Positions 1 to 10,381 of a stretch of 64,000 nt of DNA are shown here, in pieces. Numbering within the stretch: position 1 is the stretch's first letter; the number at the start of each line of letters is the position of its first letter. The position numbers and the translations under genes were made by a program. The stretch comes from UBA2199 sp964628035 (GTDB lineage Bacteria; Acidobacteriota; Aminicenantia; UBA2199): positions 25,606-89,605 of the forward strand of contig CAZVPI010000012.1 in NCBI GenBank assembly GCA_964628035.1. The letters run 5' to 3'. Under the pieces are notes generated by a model. The model had not been told where the DNA came from and did not search any database. It was given only the letters and a program-made list of their open reading frames with translations.

Positions 1-715
1 CGATGACGTCGATGACGATGGTGTCGATGCGCTTGGCGTACTGGGTGCCCAGCAGGCGCCGGCTCGACTCGGGCAGGTCGGAGTCGGAGAGGATGCGGGC
101 GCGCTTGGCGTCGTCGATGTCGTGGTTGACGTAGGCGATCATGTCCGACAAGCGCACGATCTGCCCTTCCAGGGTGAGCGGCAGCTGGCGGCGGTCGCGG
201 GGGATGACCTCGCCCTGGCCCTTGGAGTGCTTGAGGATGCCGTCGCGCACCTCGCGGGTCAGGTTCAGGCCGCGGCCGCCGTTCTCCAGTTTCTCGACCA
301 CGCGCAGGCTCTGCTCGTAATGGCGGAAACCGCCCGGGCAGAGCTTGTCCAGCACCGACTCGCCGATGTGCCCGAACGGGGTGTGGCCCAGGTCGTGCCC
401 CAGGGCGATGGCCTCGGTCAGGTCCTCGTTCAGGTTCAGCGCCCGGGCGATGGTGCGGGCGATCTGGCTCAGTTCCAGCGTATGGGTCAGGCGCGTGCGG
501 TAGTGGTCGCCCTCGGGCGAGATGAAGACCTGCGTCTTGTGCTTGAGGCGGCGGAAGGCCTTGGAGTGCAGGATGCGGTCGCGGTCGCGCTGGAACTCGG
601 TGCGCACCGGCGAGGGCTTCTCGGGGCGATCGCGCTGGGCGCGGGCGCTGCGCGCCGCCCGCGGGTGCAGGACGGCGTCCTCGCGGGCCTCGAGCTCCAG
701 GCGGATGTTCCTCAC
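1..715 (-). CDS. dgt: dGTP triphosphohydrolase (HD domain), C-terminus cut by window edge
   Basis: Likely hydrolyses dGTP (or other dNTPs) to the nucleoside and triphosphate, controlling dNTP pools in the cytoplasm. About 238 codons are visible. The metal-binding HD signature GHDLGHTPFGH lies near residues 102-112, preceded by the family segment FRRLKHKTQVF and followed by the HYEQSLRVV region. I chose the GTG at 715-713 because it overlaps the TGA of the upstream radical SAM gene (GTGA), implying translational coupling. It is the fourth gene of a minus-strand operon beginning at 4210. The family call is strong; substrate specificity cannot be read from the sequence. Confidence 0.92.
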   Translation of the reverse strand, partial: MRNIRLELEAREDAVLHPRAARSARAQRDRPEKPSPVRTEFQRDRDRILHSKAFRRLKHKTQVFISPEGDHYRTRLTHTLELSQIARTIARALNLNEDLTEAIALGHDLGHTPFGHIGESVLDKLCPGGFRHYEQSLRVVEKLENGGRGLNLTREVRDGILKHSKGQGEVIPRDRRQLPLTLEGQIVRLSDMIAYVNHDIDDAKRARILSDSDLPESSRRLLGTQYAKRIDTIVIDVI

Positions 716-2265
716 GGGTTGCTCAGGCGGTCGGGGCAGCAGTACTCGTCGGCGGTGCACTGCAGCGGGCAGCCGCCGCCGCAGGACGCCAGCCACTCGC
801 AGCCCCGGCACTGGTCCATCACCCAGTCGCGGCGGCGCAGCGAGACCAGGACGTCGTGTCCGTAGAGGAGGGCGAAGGGGTCGCGCAGAATGTTGCCCAG
901 CGGGTGGAAGAAGCTCTGGCAGGGGATCACCGTGCCGTCGGGCTCGACGGCCAGGTTGTACTTGCCGGCGGTGCACTGCTTGATGCCCAGGTCGTTCTCC
1001 ACCGGGTTCAGCCTGCAGTACTGGGTGGGGGTGTACCAGATGAAGCGCATGCCGGAGGCGGCGGCCAGGTCGCGAAGCCGGCGCAGCACCGGCAGCAGCT
1101 CCTCCTCGCTCAGGCCGCGGTCGACGTCGCGAGAGCGGCCGGCGCGGATGATCGAGTTGACCGCAAAGGAGCCGGTGCCCAGTCCCTTGAGGAAGGGGAC
1201 GATCTCCTCGATCCCCCCCACGTTGGCGCGGGTGATGGTGGTGTTGGTCAGCACGTGGATGCCGGCGGCGGCGGCGTTGGCGATCCCCCGCACGGTGGCG
1301 GCGAAGGCCTCGGCTCCAACCATGCGGTCGTGGACGTCGGCGCGGGCCGACTCCAGGGTCACCTGCACGTAGTCGAGCCCGGCTTCGCGGAGCCTGTTCG
1401 CCAGGCCGGAGTCGGCCAGGCGCACGCCGTTGGTCAGAAGCCCGGTGATCGCCCCCAGGTCCTCGGCAAAGGCGACCAGCTCGGCGAGGTCGTCGCGCAG
1501 GGTGGGCTCGCCGCCGGTGAAGGCGAAATGGGGGACGCCGTGGCGCCAGAGGATGCGCATCGCCTCGCGCCATTGGCCGGTGCTGAGCTCGGGCGCCTCG
1601 CGGCGCTGGTTGTAGCAGTGGGCGCAATCGATGTTGCAGCGGTAGGTGAGCGCCAGGTCGACGCGGTAGGGGGCCGTGACCGGCGTCTGGAAGGCCTCGA
1701 TGGGCTCGACGCCGAAATAGGTCAGCGGGCAGAGGTCGGGGCGGTTGACCAGTCGCTCGATCTTGTCCAGGGTCTCGCGGCTGTCCTGCTCGGCCCGGGC
1801 GCGGCTTAGGCCGAAAGCCGCGGCCAGCCGGCGCACGGTCTCCTGGGGCGGAAAATCGTCGAGGAAGTACTTGACCATGGCGGCGGCGGTGGCGTTGAGG
1901 TGGATCACCCGGTGGGCGTCGACCATCAGGATGGCGCTGCCGTCACGCTCCACCCTCAGGTGCAGGCGCCGGGAGCCGAATTTCCCGTCCCTGTAATAAT
2001 GGTAGAGCCCGGGAGCCAGGAGCTCGGCGTGGCCCTTGCGGGCGTAGGCGCGCCACAGCAGCGGCAGCAGGATGAGCAGCGTCAGCGCGAAAGACAGCAG
2101 GGCCGGCAGCAGGGCGTCGGCGCGGCCGTAGCGCGAGGCGCCCAGGTCGATGGCCAGGAAGCGGCCGCGGCTGAACAGGTCGGCGCTGAAGGCGGCGGCG
2201 AAGGCGGCGGCGGCCAGCGCCACCAGCGTGGCAACGAGCCCCTTGCGCAGCGAGTAGGTCCTCAT
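712..2265 (-). CDS. Membrane-anchored PqqD/radical SAM/SPASM peptide maturase
   Basis: 517 aa. Order of parts: two hydrophobic helices (about 8-30 and 48-72), a PqqD-like segment (about 85-180; LNATAAAMVKYFLDD followed by a helical stretch), a radical SAM core with CNIDCAHC (C210, C214, C217, the CX3CX2C cluster) and FTGGEPTLR, then a C-terminal Cys-rich SPASM region (CRGCEWLASCGGGC and flanking Cys). PqqD-like domains bind RiPP leader peptides in known maturases, so this enzyme probably modifies a protein or peptide substrate. The ATG at 2265 overlaps the stop of the DUF2207-like gene (ATGA); that protein ends in a Cys-Ala repeat and is the obvious candidate substrate. An in-frame extension to 2640 lies inside the upstream gene and was rejected. 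The chemistry performed is unknown. Confidence 0.88.
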   Translation of the reverse strand: MRTYSLRKGLVATLVALAAAAFAAAFSADLFSRGRFLAIDLGASRYGRADALLPALLSFALTLLILLPLLWRAYARKGHAELLAPGLYHYYRDGKFGSRRLHLRVERDGSAILMVDAHRVIHLNATAAAMVKYFLDDFPPQETVRRLAAAFGLSRARAEQDSRETLDKIERLVNRPDLCPLTYFGVEPIEAFQTPVTAPYRVDLALTYRCNIDCAHCYNQRREAPELSTGQWREAMRILWRHGVPHFAFTGGEPTLRDDLAELVAFAEDLGAITGLLTNGVRLADSGLANRLREAGLDYVQVTLESARADVHDRMVGAEAFAATVRGIANAAAAGIHVLTNTTITRANVGGIEEIVPFLKGLGTGSFAVNSIIRAGRSRDVDRGLSEEELLPVLRRLRDLAAASGMRFIWYTPTQYCRLNPVENDLGIKQCTAGKYNLAVEPDGTVIPCQSFFHPLGNILRDPFALLYGHDVLVSLRRRDWVMDQCRGCEWLASCGGGCPLQCTADEYCCPDRLSNP

Positions 2266-3893
2266 CGTCCGCCTCCGGCGCAGGCGCAGGCGCAGCCGGC
2301 GCAGGCACAGGCGCAGGCGCAGCTGCCGCCGCCGCTGCTCCTGCCGCCCGACGAACGCGCCGGCGCCGGGGGAGGATTGGTCACGCGGGTGATGGCCGAA
2401 GTGAAGGAGGCGCTGTCGCCGAGCAGGGCGCCCGAAAAGGCCTGCAGGCTGCCGACCAGGTTGGCGGCCGCGCCCGTGACTCCCCGGTCGAAGCCGCGCC
2501 CGGGCGCCGCGGCGCCGCCACCCCCGCGTGCGGCCTGGGGAAAGCGCTGGTACCAGGGAGCGGTCCGCCCGGGGAGGAAGACCGTGTCGCGGAGGAGCGG
2601 CTCGAGCTTGTCCTCGTACTGCGGGTCCAGGACAAGCCATTCCAGCGAACGCCCCAGCTCCTCGGGCAGCTTCTCGCGCGGGCAGGCGCGGACCTGCTCC
2701 CAGGCCTTGTTCATGATCCCCGCGTAGTAGGCATTGGTCTCGCGCCGGGAGAAGCCGGCCATCTTCTTCTCCAGGGCGGAGATCATGGCCGTGAACATGG
2801 CCTTGAGCTTTGCCTTGTCCAGGCGGTGCTCGGCGTCGATGGCCCCGAGCAGGGCGGTTTCATATTCGTGTGGCTCGGCGTCCGCGCCAACGCCGGGATG
2901 GTAGCGGTAGTCGCCTGGAGCGTTCGCGCGCACCTCGAGCCGGCCCTTCTTCAGCAGTCCGAAAATGATCAGCAGCAGCACCTTGGCCAGGGGCAGCTCC
3001 TGCAGCAGCGCCGCCTCGGGCGGGGCCAGGCCGCGCTTGATGCCGCCGCTTTCGATGCCGACGCGCGGCGGCAGATAGCGCCGCAGGCGCTTGCGGTTGG
3101 CGCGCACGGAGAGGACCACGATCAGCACGATGATCCACAGCGGCGCCAGCGAGAGGACAAAGGCGATGAAGGCGACGATCACCGCCATCAGTCGGCCGGC
3201 GATGGAGGGCTTGGGCGGGGAGTGGACGCCGGCCACCAGGTTTCGCGGGAAGGAGGCGCCCGCGGCATAGGGGATCGTCGCCGGCCGGCCGAACCACAGC
3301 CAGCGGTAGACGACGCGGCCGTCCTCGACCGCCGCCTCGCTGGGCTCGTAGCCGCCGCTGCAGAAATCGTGGAATTTCACCTCGTCGGGCCGGCTGCCGG
3401 GCGGGAGGAGGAAGCTGACCTCGATGCGCTCGCTGGCGCCCGAGACATAGGCATCGCCGAACCAGGTGGTCTTGAACTGCACGGAGGCGAAGCGCCCGTC
3501 GTCGCGGTCGGCGAAGATCATCCGCTCCAGGAGGATGGAGAACTCCACGGTGCCGCGGCCGCCGGCGGGGATGGCCCGGGCGCCGAGGTGGACCTCGACC
3601 CCTGGCTTGACGTATTCGGAGCGGCGGATATCGGTCAGGGCGGCGCCGTCGACGGCGGCCCGGGCCGAGCCCAGACGGTAGCTCTCGTTGGGCAGGCCGA
3701 TGTCGACGATGTCGACCGGGTGGCTGCCGGCGAGCGGCGAAAACACGACGGCATAGCGCAACTCGACCAGGCCGTCCGCGCGGATGTCCAGAACGGCCCG
3801 CAGGTCGTTGACGCGGAAAAGGTAGTCGGCGGCCGGCGCGGGGAGGCAGGAGAGCAGCGCCAGGAGAGCCGGCGCCAGGCGGCGGCTCACCAT
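2262..3893 (-). CDS. DUF2207-like membrane protein with (Cys-Ala)n C-terminal tail
   Basis: 543 aa. A signal peptide (about 1-22) precedes an extracytoplasmic beta-rich DUF2207-type domain (about 23-235), a hydrophobic segment (about 245-280) and a cytoplasmic helical region with another hydrophobic stretch near LLLIIFGLLKKGRL. The C-terminus turns Gly/Ser/Pro-rich and ends S-(CA)4-G-(CA)3-GGGR, giving seven Cys alternating with Ala. DUF2207 proteins usually end in Gly/Ser-rich tails; the Cys-Ala version next to a PqqD/SPASM radical SAM gene suggests the tail is modified after translation (inference). The ATG at 3893 was chosen for its signal peptide; it lies 4 nt inside the preceding gene. 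The function of DUF2207 proteins is not established. Confidence 0.85.
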   Translation of the reverse strand: MVSRRLAPALLALLSCLPAPAADYLFRVNDLRAVLDIRADGLVELRYAVVFSPLAGSHPVDIVDIGLPNESYRLGSARAAVDGAALTDIRRSEYVKPGVEVHLGARAIPAGGRGTVEFSILLERMIFADRDDGRFASVQFKTTWFGDAYVSGASERIEVSFLLPPGSRPDEVKFHDFCSGGYEPSEAAVEDGRVVYRWLWFGRPATIPYAAGASFPRNLVAGVHSPPKPSIAGRLMAVIVAFIAFVLSLAPLWIIVLIVVLSVRANRKRLRRYLPPRVGIESGGIKRGLAPPEAALLQELPLAKVLLLIIFGLLKKGRLEVRANAPGDYRYHPGVGADAEPHEYETALLGAIDAEHRLDKAKLKAMFTAMISALEKKMAGFSRRETNAYYAGIMNKAWEQVRACPREKLPEELGRSLEWLVLDPQYEDKLEPLLRDTVFLPGRTAPWYQRFPQAARGGGGAAAPGRGFDRGVTGAAANLVGSLQAFSGALLGDSASFTSAITRVTNPPPAPARSSGGRSSGGGSCACACACAGCACACAGGGR

Positions 3894-4210
3894 TTCGGCT
3901 CCTCCTCGAGCTGGTACTGGCTGTGGCAGTAGGGGCAGGAGATGAAGACGGCGCCCAGCCGCACCTCCAGCGCCTCCTTGTCCAGCTCGGCGCCGCAGTT
4001 GCGGCACTTCAGACGCTGGGCGCTGACGTCGCCGCCGATCTCGAGCCGCTGCTCCAGGATGACCGGCTGGCGGCGCCGGAACGCAAGCCAGGCCAGGAAC
4101 AGCGAGGCGGCGATCAGCAGCACGCCGACCGGGACGCGACCCGTGATCAGGAAGGCGAGGCCGATGACGAAGACCATGAATGAAAAGGCCAGGGCCAGGA
4201 CTTGTTCCAT
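3887..4210 (-). CDS. Small membrane protein with C-terminal zinc ribbon
   Basis: 107 aa. Two hydrophobic helices (about 3-22 and 25-43) are followed by a soluble part with CRNCG and CPYCHSQY, a four-Cys zinc-ribbon pattern spaced about 25 residues apart. No specific family is recognised. It is the first gene of the minus-strand operon with the Cys-Ala-tailed protein and its putative maturase, overlapping the next gene by 7 nt (ATGGTGA). It may belong to the same membrane complex, but this is only context. The ATG at 4210 sits 6 nt after a good -10 box, so the transcript is probably leaderless. Confidence 0.75.
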   Translation of the reverse strand: MEQVLALAFSFMVFVIGLAFLITGRVPVGVLLIAASLFLAWLAFRRRQPVILEQRLEIGGDVSAQRLKCRNCGAELDKEALEVRLGAVFISCPYCHSQYQLEEEPKW

Positions 4211-4216
4211 GGCTCG

Positions 4217-4245
4217 AACATAGCAAATCCCGGCGGCGTTTGCAA
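4217..4245 (-). promoter_or_regulatory. Sigma70-type promoter, leaderless, for zinc-ribbon operon
   Basis: On the minus strand: TTGCAA (4245-4240), 17-nt spacer, TATGTT (4222-4217). The start codon at 4210 begins 6 nt after the -10 box, where transcription should start. It lies back to back with the plus-strand promoter at 4247-4275. Confidence 0.65.
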
Positions 4246-4246
4246 C

Positions 4247-4275
4247 TTTACATTTGCGTCCGCGCATGCTATGGT
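4247..4275 (+). promoter_or_regulatory. Sigma70-type promoter, near-leaderless, for PKD/barrel gene
   Basis: TTTACA (4247-4252), 17-nt spacer, TATGGT (4270-4275). The ATG at 4284 lies 8 nt after the -10 box. Its -35 box nearly abuts that of the divergent minus promoter, so the two may compete for polymerase. Confidence 0.65.
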
Positions 4276-4283
4276 GTGGGGCA

Positions 4284-5966
4284 ATGAGCCTGAAAAAGAT
4301 CCCGGTCGCCATCGCCCTGTTCTGCGTGCTGGCGCTGGTCCTGGCAACGGCTGCGGCAGCCGCCGAGGAGGAAGGTTTCGTCCGCGTCTCCGTCCGCTTC
4401 GCCAGGGCCCGCTCCCTTCCCGACGCCTCGGCCGCCGTCGTCCGCGAAATCGGCTACGGCACCCTGCTGCGGGTGCTGGAGCGCAAGGGCGACTACCTGC
4501 GCGTGGCCCCGCTCGAGGGGGCGGCCGGCGCCGCCGCCTGGTATGTCCTGCTCAGCGAAGTGAGCGAAGCGCCGGCCGCGGCGGCCCAGGCCGTGGTCGA
4601 GACCCGCAGCCTGGCCTTCAGCCCGCAGGCCCCGGCCGTGGGCCAGCCCGTCCTGTTCACCGCGCGCCGCTTCCGCACCCCGAACCTGCTGAAATGGGAC
4701 ATGGGGGACGGCACCGCCCTCACCAGCGGCGGCAAGGCCGAGCCCGGCGATGACGCGACCCTTTCCTATGCCTACGCCGCCCCGGGCCGCTATGTGGTCC
4801 GCGTCCTCGACGAGGGCGGGCAGAGCTCCCTGCCCCCCGTGACCGCGGTGGTGACGGTCACGGCCCACCCCCGTTCCCTGCGCCTGCGGCCGGAAAAGCC
4901 CCTGGCCAACCATCCCGTGGAGATCACCGCCCTCAACTTCCGCGAGCCGGGCAACATCCTGTGGGATCTGGGCGAGGGCGCCGGGGCGGAGGAGAAGGGC
5001 GGGTTCGTCGTGCGCCACGTGTACGCCCAGCCAGGCGACTACCAGGTCAAGGCTTTCGACGGGGGTGACACGTCTCAGCCGCCCCTGACCGCGGCGGTGC
5101 GCGTGGCCGCCGACCCGCGCCGCGTCCGCGTAAAGCCCGGCGCGGCCAGCGCCGGCGTGGAGCTGGAGTTCAGCGCCTCCGGCTTCAACACCCCGGAGAG
5201 CCTGCGCTGGGACCTGGGAGACGGCACCGTGATCCCCGCCGCGGGCGAAAGCGCATTGGCCGGCCCCCAGGTCCGCCACCGCTATGCCCGGCCCGGGGTC
5301 TACCGGGTGCGCGTCTATGACTGGAACGGCGATCCGGACGGGCGGCCGGTGGAGCTTGAAGTCTCCATCGCGGCAAGCGTGGCCGGCCGCGTCCCGGAGC
5401 GCGCCGCCGCCCCCATCGCCGCGCCGGCCGCACAGGCCGACCGCGCTGCAGGGCCGGCGAAAAAACGCGGCCGCTTCATGTTCGGCCCCTATGCCGGTTA
5501 CTTCCAGCCCCAGGATGACTGGTTCAAGCGCATTTACGGCGAGGGCGACGTGATCTACGGCGGGCGTCTGGGTTTCCGCATCTGGAGCGGCCTGCACCTC
5601 TGGCTGTCCCTTTCCCGCTTCCAGAGCATCGCCGGCACGACGTTCACCGCCGACCGCACCGTCCTCACCCTGCTGCCGGCCAGCGCCTTCCTGCGCTACA
5701 ACATCGGCAGCGGCTTCTTCAGCCCTTACGCCGGGGTGGGTTACACGCTCACGAGCGTCAGCGAGGATTCGGAGGCGGTGGGGAACTTCAAGAGTTCCGG
5801 CGGCAACGTCGCAGCCGAAGCCGGGTTCGAGCTGCGGCTGAACCGCCATCTCGCCATCGACCTGGGCGCCCGCTTCGCCCAGATCAAGATCCAACCGGAG
5901 GCCATTCCGGCCGAAGTCGACATCGGCGGCCTGCAGGCGGGCGTTTCGCTGCTGATCCGCCTGTAA
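4284..5966 (+). CDS. Exported protein: SH3-like, three PKD-like repeats, C-terminal beta-barrel
   Basis: 560 aa. A signal peptide (about 1-27, ending in an Ala run) is followed by an SH3-like segment (about 30-95; VRFARARSLPDASAAVV), then three PKD-type repeats each with a W-D-[LM]-G-[DE]-G motif (KWDMGDGT, LWDLGEGA, RWDLGDGT), an Ala/Pro linker and a roughly 170-residue beta-barrel domain (from FGPYAGYF to a terminal IRL). Such C-terminal barrels sit in the outer membrane, with the PKD and SH3 modules probably facing the periplasm and binding peptidoglycan or partners. No specific function can be assigned. The ATG at 4284 is preferred over an in-frame one at 4254, which lies within the promoter. 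Confidence 0.75.
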   Translation: MSLKKIPVAIALFCVLALVLATAAAAAEEEGFVRVSVRFARARSLPDASAAVVREIGYGTLLRVLERKGDYLRVAPLEGAAGAAAWYVLLSEVSEAPAAAAQAVVETRSLAFSPQAPAVGQPVLFTARRFRTPNLLKWDMGDGTALTSGGKAEPGDDATLSYAYAAPGRYVVRVLDEGGQSSLPPVTAVVTVTAHPRSLRLRPEKPLANHPVEITALNFREPGNILWDLGEGAGAEEKGGFVVRHVYAQPGDYQVKAFDGGDTSQPPLTAAVRVAADPRRVRVKPGAASAGVELEFSASGFNTPESLRWDLGDGTVIPAAGESALAGPQVRHRYARPGVYRVRVYDWNGDPDGRPVELEVSIAASVAGRVPERAAAPIAAPAAQADRAAGPAKKRGRFMFGPYAGYFQPQDDWFKRIYGEGDVIYGGRLGFRIWSGLHLWLSLSRFQSIAGTTFTADRTVLTLLPASAFLRYNIGSGFFSPYAGVGYTLTSVSEDSEAVGNFKSSGGNVAAEAGFELRLNRHLAIDLGARFAQIKIQPEAIPAEVDIGGLQAGVSLLIRL

Positions 5967-6033
5967 AATTCGCCAGCCTGTTGACAGCGGACGAAAAATA
6001 GCGCACTATTGTATTTACTATATATTTTTTTTC

Positions 6034-7771
6034 ATGGATTTCAAAGAAAAAATAAAAGAGCAAATCTCTATCGTCGATGTCGCCTCGCTTTACGTGAGCC
6101 TGAAGCCGGCCGGCAGGAACTTCAAGGCCCTGTGCCCCTTTCACAGTGAAAAAACGCCATCGTTCGTTGTTTTTCCCGACAGGAACACGTTCCATTGCTT
6201 CGGCTGCAGCCGTTTCGGAGATATCTTTGACATGGTCCAGGAAATGGAAAACCTGTCATTTCCAGAGGCCCAGCGCTTTCTGGCTGAGAAATTCAACATC
6301 CCCATGGAGGCATCGCACTTCAGATCGGAAAAAAAAGACGATTTCCTGCAATTGAACGAGATCGCCCTGGAGTTCTACAGGGAAAGCCTGACCTCCTCCG
6401 TTGCCGGGAAGGCGGCGCTGGATTACCTGGGACGGCGCGGCCTTTCGCGCGGGACCATCGACCTCTTCTCCATTGGGTATGCCCCCGATTCCTGGGACGG
6501 ACTGGCCGGCCGCCTGCGCCAGAAGCGGGCTTCCCTGGACAAGGCGGTCGAGCTGGGACTGCTGGGGAGGAACGAAAGGGGCAGGGTCTACGACCGCTTC
6601 CGCAACCGCGTCATGTTTCCCATTTTCTCGGAAACGGGAACCGTGCTCGCCTTTGGCGGCCGCACCCTGGCCGATGACCCGGCCAAGTACCTGAACTCCC
6701 CCGATTCGCCCCTTTACCGCAAGGGCAACCACCTGTACGGCTTCCACCTGAGCAAGAATTTCATGAAGCAGGAAAAGGCCGGGCTGCTGGTCGAGGGCTA
6801 CCTCGACATGGTGAGCCTGTACCAGGCGGGGTTCCGCCATGCCGCCGCCTCGCTGGGCACGGCCCTGACCGACAAGCAGATCCACCTGCTGAAGCGCTTC
6901 TGCGGCCAGATCCACCTGTTCTACGACCGCGACGCCGCCGGTGAGGCGGCCACCATCCGCAACATCGAAAAGCTCTTCGAGCAGAACGTCAACCCGCGCA
7001 TCGTCGTCATCGAGGGGGCCAAGGACCCGGATGAATTCGTGCGCGCGCGGGGGGCGGAGGAGCTGCGCGCGGCGCTGGCGCGGACCGAGGACGGCTTCAA
7101 CTTCTTGTTAAACAAGATTGAGCGTGAGATGGACCGGAACGATCCTGATCGAAAACGCAAAGGCATGGAAGCGGCCCTCGCGGCGGTCCGGCGCATCGAG
7201 GACAAGATCCTACGTGACGAGTACGTGCAGCGCCTGGCCTCCTTCTTCCAGGTGCGCGCCGACCTGATCCAGGTCGAGGCTCCGCCGGCGCCGGCCGCCG
7301 ACAGCGCCCCGGCCGCTCCGCTGGCCGTCAGCCCGATGGAGGAGAAGATCCTGGAGGCCATCCTGCGCGTTCCCGAGGTGGTGCCCGAGATCCGCGAGTT
7401 CTTCAGCGACGATCTGCTGGCCCTGTTGCCCGGACGCAACATCCTGCGCCAGCTCTTCGTGGCCCACGCCCGCCACGGCGAATTCCGCTTCACCGAGATC
7501 AACCGCGCCCTGACGCCGGCGGAGCGCTCCCGGCTCCACGAGGTGTTCGCCAGGAAGACGGCCCTGAGCAAGGAGCGCTCCGAGATCGAGAGGGACATCA
7601 TCGCCGCCATCGGCAATTTCCAGCGCAAGCTGGTCCTGAACCAGAAACGCATGCTGAACCAGGAGATCGCCGCGGCCGAGAGGCAGCGCGACAACGAAAC
7701 GTTGAGGCAGTTGATGAAGCAGAAGGCCGCACTGGTCCGCAGCCGGGCCGGGCGCCCGCCGGAGGAACCCG

Positions 7772-7788
<17 letters not shown>
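6034..7788 (+). CDS. dnaG: DNA primase DnaG
   Basis: 584 aa, close to the usual length. Synthesises RNA primers at the replication fork. Visible parts: CHC2 zinc finger (CPFH, then CFGC, residues 34-58), the catalytic core, and the TOPRIM motifs VEGYLDMVSL and FYDRDAAGEA. The C-terminal DnaB-interacting part is divergent and helical, ending in a basic coiled stretch. It overlaps rpoD by 17 nt, forming the classic dnaG-rpoD pair of the macromolecular synthesis operon; no rpsU is seen upstream. A TTGACA at 5981-5986 may be its -35 box, but the matching -10 is unclear. Confidence 0.97.
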
Positions 7789-9931
<2,143 letters not shown>

Positions 9932-9945
9932 CGAGCCATAGAACT

Positions 9946-10068
9946 ATTCAGCAGCTGGAAGACACGCCGGTCCAGCGAGGTGCCACGTACCATGTACCAT
10001 GTAAATGAAAGCAGCATGGGCTCGGTAGGGGATTGGTTCCTAACGTGGTACGTGGTACGTGGTACCTT
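9946..10068. repeat. Gene-less type-2 heptamer inverted repeat (GGTACGT)
   Basis: The left arm (about 9970-10005) carries ACGTACC/ATGTACC units; the right arm (about 10043-10068) carries GGTACGT units as its inverse. A conserved outer flank (ACTATTCAGCAGCTGGAAG, from 9946) also occurs at the type-2 copies near 23640, 48410 and 57150. No gene lies in the short loop. The right arm abuts the -35 box of the following gene. Confidence 0.8.
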
Positions 10069-10073
10069 ACATG

Positions 10074-10102
10074 TTGACACTGTTATTCCCAGTCTCTATA
10101 AT
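10074..10102 (+). promoter_or_regulatory. Consensus sigma70 promoter, leaderless
   Basis: TTGACA (10074-10079), 17-nt spacer, TATAAT (10097-10102): a perfect consensus. The ATG at 10110 begins 7 nt after the -10 box, where the transcript should start, so no Shine-Dalgarno can be present. Confidence 0.8.
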
Positions 10103-10109
10103 TGGACTG

Positions 10110-10331
10110 ATGGAAACTGACCGGGTCACCCTGAAGATCCCGCGCCCGCTGTACGAGAAGCTGAAGACCGTCATCGAAGGAAGCGGCTTCCGCAGCGTCA
10201 ACGAGTTCGTGGTCTACGTTCTGCGCGATCTCGTGGCCCTCAGGCGCGGAGAGGCCGACGCGGAAAAAGAACTGTCCAGGGACGAGATCGAGGCCATCAA
10301 GCAAAGGCTCAAGAATTTGGGCTATTTTTAA
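10110..10331 (+). CDS. Ribbon-helix-helix (CopG-like) DNA-binding protein
   Basis: 73 aa. The N-terminus (VTLKIPRPLYEKLKTVIEGS, then FRSVNEFVVYVLRDLV) fits a ribbon-helix-helix dimerisation and DNA-binding domain; a charged tail ends in RLKNLGYF. It is probably a small transcriptional regulator. Its position 50 nt before pstC suggests it may regulate phosphate uptake or itself, but no operator was identified. The ATG at 10110 was preferred over 10059, because 10059 lies upstream of the promoter. Confidence 0.75.
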   Translation: METDRVTLKIPRPLYEKLKTVIEGSGFRSVNEFVVYVLRDLVALRRGEADAEKELSRDEIEAIKQRLKNLGYF

Positions 10332-10346
10332 AGGAAATCAGGCGGG

Positions 10347-10375
10347 TTGACTTTTTAATACAGCTGTACTACAAT
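10347..10375 (+). promoter_or_regulatory. Sigma70 promoter for pstC, leaderless
   Basis: TTGACT (10347-10352), 17-nt spacer, TACAAT (10370-10375). The pstC ATG at 10382 begins 6 nt after the -10 box. The spacer contains TACAGCTGTA (10360-10369), a 10-nt palindrome that could be an operator, for example for the upstream ribbon-helix-helix protein (inference). Confidence 0.7.
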
Positions 10376-10381
10376 TAGAGT

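Noticed and set aside
2266..2640. N-terminal extension of the radical SAM gene to 2640
   Set aside because: It lies inside the DUF2207-like gene and is low-complexity Arg/Ala sequence; the ATG at 2265 gives a sensible membrane anchor and ATGA coupling.
5981..6012. dnaG promoter TTGACA ... TATTGT
   Set aside because: The spacer would be 20 nt; no -10 box at 16-18 nt is convincing, so it was not listed as a feature.
10059..10109. Longer start for the ribbon-helix-helix gene at 10059
   Set aside because: It would place the start codon upstream of a perfect TTGACA/TATAAT promoter and add unrelated hydrophobic residues.
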